This document shows, one piece after another, positions 57,985-64,000 of a DNA stretch of 64,000 nt. The stretch spans positions 14,676,520 to 14,740,519 of the forward strand of contig CM034234.1 of assembly GCA_019916065.1 (NCBI GenBank), written 5' to 3'. Source of the stretch: Vitellaria paradoxa. Taxonomy: Eukaryota; Streptophyta; Magnoliopsida; Ericales; Sapotaceae. A model generated the notes under the pieces. That model saw only the letters and a list, made by a program, of their open reading frames with translations. It ran no database searches and had not been told where the DNA came from. How positions within the stretch are numbered: position 1 is the stretch's first letter; every line of letters begins with the position of its first letter. The position numbers and the translations under genes were made by a program.

Positions 57985-58132
57985 GGGGCCCGTTTGGTGG
58001 CACCCAAAGTCGCAAACTTTAATTAATTTTTATATTTTTTTTCAATCAAATTTTTTCATATATCTTCTTTATGTCACATCTTTCTACTTTTATTGTACTT
58101 TTTATCCCATTTTTTTTCAACCAGACAGGCCC
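57985..58132. mobile_element. 148-bp MITE
   Basis: The ends GGGGCCCGTTTGG and, inverted, GGGCCTGTCTGG are flanked by TA on both sides (57983-57984 and 58133-58134). The TA duplication suggests Tc1/mariner or, if extended to TWA, PIF/Harbinger. Confidence 0.6.
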
Positions 58133-58689
58133 TATATTTCCCTCACTAATGGTCAAATGTAGCTCGACACGTTCGAAGGCAATATGTTCCATTGGAACTG
58201 TATTGCAGTTGATGTTACCCAAATCAATTCTCGTTTGAACTTCTTATTTGCAATTTAAACATTTTTAAAACTTCAACTCCCGGCCCATTAACGTTGGAAC
58301 ATAATCGATTAAGTTTGAACTTACATTCAAAAACTAAGCTTTCATTTGATAGTTTAAGCAACAGTAGAACTTTTTTAAATTAATACTTATTAAATTAATA
58401 ATCCCTTTCAAATAATAAAATTTTTTGATTCCGGCTCGGGTTCAACATACTAAATTACTAGTCTCCATACAATTATAAGACAATACATTTAAATATTTTC
58501 TTTCTATTTAATAGGTCCGAAATATTTTATAAATTAATAATTAGCTAAAAAATAAGCAATAAATTTAAATGACGTTTTTTTTTTCAAAATATGAATAAAG
58601 TCTTTTATTAAACTTCAACTCTAACTGAATCTCATCTTTAATTGTTCGCAATGCGCCAAAAATTCTTCGGGTTTCTTTCTCGTATTACA

Positions 58690-59410
58690 ATAAGAAGTTT
58701 TGGAGTGTCATCGATATTTTGAGTGCTTCCTTACGTGACCCCCAATCCTAAAGATTTTGTATCATCATTATCATATTCAACTTCATCTTGAGAATGTTCT
58801 ATCATGTTGTCAACAATTTCATCTGTACTTAAAATCTTTGTACCAGTGTTATTTTCATAGGAAAAATTTAAGAAGTGGTTGATATCCATCTTTTGATGAT
58901 AACCTAACTCATTGATTATGGCCCCTAATTCATTAATCACATCTTTGTTTAAGCGTTAATCAAATATTTTGGAGGTTATGTTTTTCATAAATTGTATATT
59001 ACATATTCGAAACACTAACGATTTGACTAGAAGGTCATTCAAAACTTGATTGAAGAATCAATGTTGGCAAAATCAATTTATAATTGTCATTGTCTGGATA
59101 TCTACCGTCAAAGCTAAGGTTACAAGATTGATTGCATCCAAAACATTTATCTTCTATGGATTTGTTTGCCTTATTTCACACTCTCTACAAGATAACGATA
59201 AAATCAGTAATATGTCCTAAAAGCTCTTATAATCCCAGCATCACAAGGTTGGATATTTTATGTCATTTTAAGTTCTCAATAGTTTTTGGATGGGGTAGGC
59301 AATTATTCATAACCAAGTTATCCCATGCATTTGTGTATCGAACCATTAACCATATTCTTCAAATAGCATTCCAGTCATCTATCTATGCCCGTTTGTTGGC
59401 ATAATACTAA
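58690..59410 (-). pseudogene. Pogo/Lemi-type (CENP-B DDE) transposase remnant
   Basis: The minus strand, in mixed frames, reads MTGMLFEEYG-WFDTQM, then DNLVMNNCLPHPKTIENLK, QPCDAGIIRAFRTYY, YLVESVK, VLDAINLVTLALTVDIQTMTIIN and, further on, TDEIVDNMIEHSQDE with the tail SLGLGV. This is the C-terminal half of a DDE endonuclease of the pogo/Tigger type (PF03184), including the region of the second catalytic D (DN). Several stops and shifts are present. The N-terminal helix-turn-helix and CENP-B part were not found. Confidence 0.75.
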
Positions 59411-59443
59411 TAATTCAAGCTATTCACATTCACGTTCTTAATA

Positions 59444-59598
59444 GGGCCGGCTCAAGGTTAAGCCTAACAAAATATTGGGTTAGGGCAACTCCTCGGGCCA
59501 AGTGGGCAAAAGGCAACCCCCGGGCCAAGTAATCTTGGGCTAGGGCAATCAATTTTATATAAAGATTAGGACAATTAAGTGGGCTGGGCCGACACTTA
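59444..59598. mobile_element. 155-bp MITE
   Basis: The direct repeat TTCTTAATA flanks it exactly (59435-59443 and 59599-59607). The ends are GGGCCGGCTC and, inverted, TAAGTGTCGGCCC. The interior has repeated GGGCCAAG and GGGCTAGGGCAA words. It is GC-richer than its surroundings. The 8-9-bp duplication fits hAT or Mutator types. Confidence 0.7.
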
Positions 59599-59609
59599 TT
59601 CTTAATACA

Positions 59610-61700
59610 ATGGGGCTTAGCATATTTACTAATTATTTATAAAGGAATTTTTTCTTAACCATCCTCATTATAGAAGATAACAATTGTAAACCTTTCTTTG
59701 TCCTTTTTTTTTTTCCCCTTAAGTTGTTTTTTTGTAAGGAAATGATCAGGTTGTAGTGAAAAAAAAAAAATCCTGTTTCATCCATATTAAAAAAATCTAT
59801 CATGGAAGATTTATCTATTTTCTTGCTATAAATTTCAATTTGCTCTCCATATCTTCTATATCAACTGAATCACTCCCTCTAAAATGGAAAATGTCTGGAT
59901 TCTATATTGAAGCTTAATTTTTCGAATCACTCAAGAGAAAAATTGAATTCTAGAGTATGGATAGGATACATTGATTTTTTGTCATAAACTCTTTTTCCTT
60001 TTCTTAGATTATTTATCCAGTCATATTCTCAGCCACTCTTGATAAACAATTCATTCATAAAGTCTTTTCTAGATCCAGGAACTTTCCTGATTTGTGCCGT
60101 TTAACATCACATCTTTGTAGGTTGATTGAGAGAAATTTTTATGATTGCTTGAGTGTATTTGATATTATTCGTTGACTGACTTGCAAATTATATTTTTTCA
60201 AGACCTATTGCTGCAATTCTTTTTGTGTGCATGAAAATTGCTCTTTACTATAGTCACATAATGCTTTATGCAATTTGTGTCATTGTTCTTTTCTTTGCAC
60301 CTTGGAGATCTGAAACCATTTTTGCCATTTCAGAATTAGAAATACTCATAAACATTAAGAGATCGTGTTGGGTTGAATAGTATTTACTTTAATTCAGTAT
60401 ACATTGCTTGTACTTATTTCAAATAAGTGGAATACATTGAATTTTTATACTTATAATGTTGAAAAAGTATTTTGAATCTTAATTAACTTAAGTGGTCATT
60501 TGATGTGATAAAATGAATTCGCCAAGCCTTGATAAGTGAATATATATAATATGTATACTATTAAGTCAAAAAAGTTAAAAAATATTTTTGTAAATTAGTA
60601 TTTATTAAAATTTTAATAAATTAATATCTCACTAAATTAATAAAACTTAAGTGGTCTCAAAGTTATTAATTTAAAGAGGTTATTGTATGTCAATTAAGTG
60701 CAAACTTGCAATTGCAAATTTGAACTTTGTTTGTTTGAACCCTTGAAAGATGGTTTTCTCCGTTCATTTCTCTCTCTTGGAACATCATCACCGATTTATT
60801 AGGTATTTTTTTTAATTGCTAACTTGATTCATTTTTTTTTTGAAATTCACAATAATGAATAAATATAGATCAAATGCAAATAAGGTTTTTTTTTTCCTTA
60901 ATTTTTTATTTAAAAAATGCAACTCTTAATGGTACAAACCCATTTTTGTTATTGTTCTCATATTAAAATTGTTTGAATTTTTTTTAATAAATGGGCGCAA
61001 TATTTACTTAAAACTATATTGCATTTTGTGTCATAAAGTGCAATCTCAAAACCCATTTTTAGTTATTATTCACATGATTAAATTGTTTAACTTTTAAAAG
61101 CATATAATTAACTTATCATTCAAGTTTATGCAGTTACTGAGGGATCGAATTCCATGACACGTGCTTCTTTTAAAACTCCATCTTTGCCTTTTAAACCATC
61201 GAGAAAAATCCAATGACTGCTTTAATCCAACGATATATCTCTCAAAAAAATTCATCCAACGGCTATACATTTTCTAGGTATGTCCCTTAAAACCAACCTT
61301 CGGTACCTTAGAAAAATCCGAAGATTCAAATATACACCCTTACTTATCAACATATTGTATGTATAGAAAAATTATTTTTAGATTTTGAACAATGATGGTT
61401 CTAGTTGGGGTGACAAAAAATTTCTAAAAAATAATAGAAAAATATTGAAAGACGTTAAAAATTATTCATTTTTAATCTTACTATACGAATTAAGTACCCA
61501 TAATTTATTTCATTTTATCTCATTTTATCTCACTTTTTATTATTCCAAACACAACCATTATTCAATTTCATATAGTTATAACTTAATTTACCGGTATCTT
61601 AATCTCAATAAACAGCAAAAAAAGAAATTGAAACATTTGAACCAATAAATTACGTGGGTCTCATTTTTGTCAATCACCACTTTGCAACTAACTGCAATAC
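59610..61700. other. AT-rich intergenic region
   Basis: No gene is seen. A copy of the dispersed MITE-like unit (TTATTCATTTTTAATCTTACTATACGAATTAAG) lies at about 61400-61560, followed by GCCCTATTTGG at 61713. Confidence 0.5.
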
Positions 61701-61710
61701 ATGGTAGTAA

Positions 61711-62131
61711 GGCCCTATTTGGTAAAAATATTTTTGCAACTTTTCCAATTTACACCAAAAAATTATAATTTATTGTAGATTCTTTATAATTTTTGGAGAA
61801 AATTTGAAATTTTTATAATTTTAGAATGCATGGTTACTTTTTATACATTTGATAAAATATCAAATTTTTAATTTTTTGTAAAAGCTGATGTAAGGGACAT
61901 TTGAAGTGACAAAATTTGTAAAAATTTAAAAGAATTACAATTTTGTAATTTGTATAATGAGATAAAAAATAAATATTTTTTAGAAAATTTTGATACTTCT
62001 TAGTGAATTTTATACAGGTTCAAATGGAGCTCTCAAAAGTTGATACTTAGAAGTTTACAAAATTGAAAAGTTAAAAATTATATGAACTTTGCTAAAGGTA
62101 AAAAGGTAAAATTTACTCCATCAAACGGCCA
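61711..62131. mobile_element. Possible MITE
   Basis: AGGCCCTATTTGGTAAAAA at the left and CCATCAAACGGCC at the right are imperfect inverted ends. The interior is AT-rich. No target duplication was defined. Confidence 0.4.
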
Positions 62132-62790
62132 AAAAGTGAATACTAAACATATGAGTCTATTTAATCTAAATAGATTGCTTATCTTCTTTTAATAAGATAA
62201 AAGGATTGAAAACTACGGAGACCAAATGATAATGTTTCACTTGAAAAATAAAACAATGCCATGGGCGGTTGGATGTATAATTTTTAGTAATTTGTGATAT
62301 TTTTTTATTAAAAGTTGTTATTTGTAATTTTTGGTGTATTTATTGTAATAAGTAACAATTTTCAGTAATTTTTTTGCAATTTTTGGGTGTGATAAAATTT
62401 TTGGTAATTTTTGACAATTTTTAGTAGACAATTATTGTTAACTTTTGATAATTTTTAATAATTTTTAATAATTTTTGAGTTGAAAAATTATTATTATAAA
62501 ATAAAAAAATAATAAAAATTGATAATTTGTCAAATACTCAAAAATAAAAAGTGAGTAGTTTTTTTTGCTACAAATTGCGTTACTAATTAAAGGCTCCCCA
62601 TTTATAAATATATGCATACATATATATATATTTTTGTATAATCATGTCGAATATTCAGATTTGGCAAGACACAAAAGACATGAGATTAATTATTAACACA
62701 CTTTACAACACCAGCTGCGATCATCTTCTCCCTTCTTATGAGCTTGGATTTCAACAATAGTCCTACAGGCAGACACATCGCCAGTCATTC
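62132..62790. other. 3' flank of MYB gene
   Basis: The stretch is AT-rich. Between about 62280 and 62530 the phrase TTTTTRRTAATTTTT is repeated many times. No gene is seen before the MYB stop codon. Confidence 0.5.
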
Positions 62791-62791
62791 A

Positions 62792-63458
62792 TCACTGCAG
62801 GTTGTAACCTAATATGTAATCCTGAAATGCCCCCTCGGACTGATCATGAAGCACCGGATTAGTAGAATCCAAGTCATTTGAACACCAAACCAGCTGGCTG
62901 TCTTTCGAGCCACCCATCTCCTTAAAACAATTGAATTCAGCCGTTATGGTTGGTTCGTCGACTCGTGGCGGAAACCCAATTGTCTTGTCGTTTAGAAAGA
63001 AATAATCGAGGTCGACAGCTTGGAAATCCGAAAGAACTGGTTGGTTCACACCAATCGAGTTCGGCTGATGTTGTTGTTCAAAGGATTGCACAGCATTTGA
63101 CGAGGAAGAACCCTCTACTAATTCACCAATTTTCAAAGAAGGGTTGGTGTTTTCGTTCATGAATATGGGGTTCTGGATCATTCTATTATTAGGCCACAGT
63201 GCGGGGTTGTTGTAGAAAGACAAAGGGTTCTGAAGAGTTTGAAGCTGCATGTGGAGCTGAAGTCTTTCCAGGGCCGAATTGCTCAAATTCTCTACCCCAT
63301 TTGCGTCTTTTGGATCCTGAATTGTTTCTGACAGTGACCGATTGATGTTCGATTGTTTGCGGGATCTTCCTAGCAATTTCTTCTTCAGCCTTGTGTTCCA
63401 GTAGTTCTTGATGTCATTATCTGTTCTTCCAGGCAATTGAGCAGCGATTATAGACCAC
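62792..63458 (-). CDS. R2R3-MYB transcription factor, last exon (partial)
   Basis: The acceptor TATATAG at 63459-63460 precedes GTGGTCTATAATC, which reads [30 protein letters not shown], the second half of the R3 repeat with its DNA-recognition helix. This third exon encodes about 221 residues to the stop at 62792. The tail is acidic and Q/N/S-rich with a final [10 protein letters not shown]. The [16 protein letters not shown] junction and the tail resemble subgroup 14 (RAX/MYB36/MYB68-like), nuclear regulators of axillary meristem or endodermal differentiation. Exons 1 and 2, with the R2 repeat, are not in the remaining 540 bases and must lie beyond the window edge. The frame upstream of 63458 is intron. 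Confidence 0.85.
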
Positions 63459-64000
63459 CTATATATTATCCCATGCAATTTAATCACGTTAAACCATCTA
63501 ACACAAAATTAATTATTAAAGGGTTGCAAAGGCGTGTTAAAATTCTATACTGATTATTTAGAAGAGTTGATTTCATTAATATAAGTTTTAGCGATATGAG
63601 ATAAATTTCAATATGCTCATTTACATGCGACCTTTTCATGTAGAGAAACAAAACAGTGCACCAGTACGAGTGCACAAACTCAGATATGACCCGTTGACAT
63701 GTGATGAAATATAACGGTGCATCAAGTGAAAAAAAAAAAAAAAGAAAAAAAGAAGGGAAACTCATACGAGAGAAATTGAGAAATAAAAGGAAGAGTGTCT
63801 TTCCAAACCTAACAAGTTTTGATACCGTGTTAGAGTGTCAACTTCAAAATCAATTGGTAATTTAAAATGGTTGATTCTATTAATATTAGGTAAATCCATG
63901 TAAATTAAAATAAATCTTTACCAAGAAATAATAAAGCAGTAATATTGAAATCCCACATGAGAAGATTTTGAATCTGGAGCTGAAGAAATGACAAGAGACC
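63459..64000 (-). other. Intron of MYB gene, partial
   Basis: Nothing in this stretch on either strand codes for an R2 repeat. It contains a short A-rich purine tract near 63728 and ends inside the intron. Confidence 0.6.

Noticed and set aside
1..64000. CRISPR arrays, bacterial operons or phage genes
   Set aside because: Tandem repeats here have no regular unique spacers, genes have introns, and all families are those of plants and plant mobile elements.

Overview
The window is nuclear DNA of a flowering plant, probably a eudicot. It is AT-rich, most of its length is transposable elements and their remnants, and the recognisable host genes are plant families: a three-finger RanBP2-type zinc-finger protein, an ACC-oxidase-like 2-oxoglutarate dioxygenase, an R2R3-MYB, and pieces of crooked-neck, SF3B1 and DUF707 genes. 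The species cannot be named from the sequence.

Layout. 0-2.9 kb: a promoter with a 47-bp tandem repeat rich in RY (CATGCA) motifs, then a small zinc-finger gene (+) whose exon 1 splice donor lies in a 19-bp tandem duplication beside a long (CT)n tract. 4.9-21.7 kb: one dioxygenase gene on the minus strand, spread over nearly 17 kb. Exon 1 is at 21.5 kb, exon 2 at 18 kb and exon 3 at 5 kb. Intron 2 holds a complete 10.1-kb CACTA (En/Spm) transposon with TSD ATT, an open TNP2-type transposase gene and a Transposase_24 partner gene carrying a nonsense codon. Intron 1 holds a non-autonomous Copia derivative whose interior is a GC-rich tandem repeat, joined to an inverted Copia reverse-transcriptase fragment. 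The dioxygenase has ATA where the start codon should be, an in-frame TAG and a 2-nt deletion, so it is a pseudogene as read.

21.7-31.4 kb: intergenic DNA with a pair of tandem MITE-like units, a 3.1-kb long-terminal-inverted-repeat (MULE-like) element with a 736-bp hAT-type element (8-bp TSD) nested in it, and AT-rich repeats. 31.4-42.5 kb: a decayed, internally deleted crooked-neck (splicing factor) copy, a Gypsy LTR with a gag remnant, decayed DUF707 and SF3B1 fragments, and a 3.7-kb putative solo Gypsy LTR (TSD CAACC) carrying two tRNA-like sequences. 42.5-45.6 kb: two adjacent large inverted repeats (foldback type).

45.6-56 kb: a gene for a basic 129-aa protein of unknown function. Its first-exon region is duplicated 2.4 kb apart, and its 5'UTR intron (7 to 9.5 kb) contains a solo Copia LTR (TSD GTTTT) and a Gypsy remnant that begins with an inverted piece of its own LTR end yet has a single 5-bp TSD (GAGAG). 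56-64 kb: AT-rich DNA with several MITEs, a decayed pogo/Lemi-type transposase, and the last exon of an R2R3-MYB gene (-) whose upstream exons lie outside the window.

The host genes do not form a functional cluster. What links them is insertion and rearrangement by mobile DNA: introns enlarged by nested elements, a gene start duplicated, and host gene pieces lying next to retroelement pieces.
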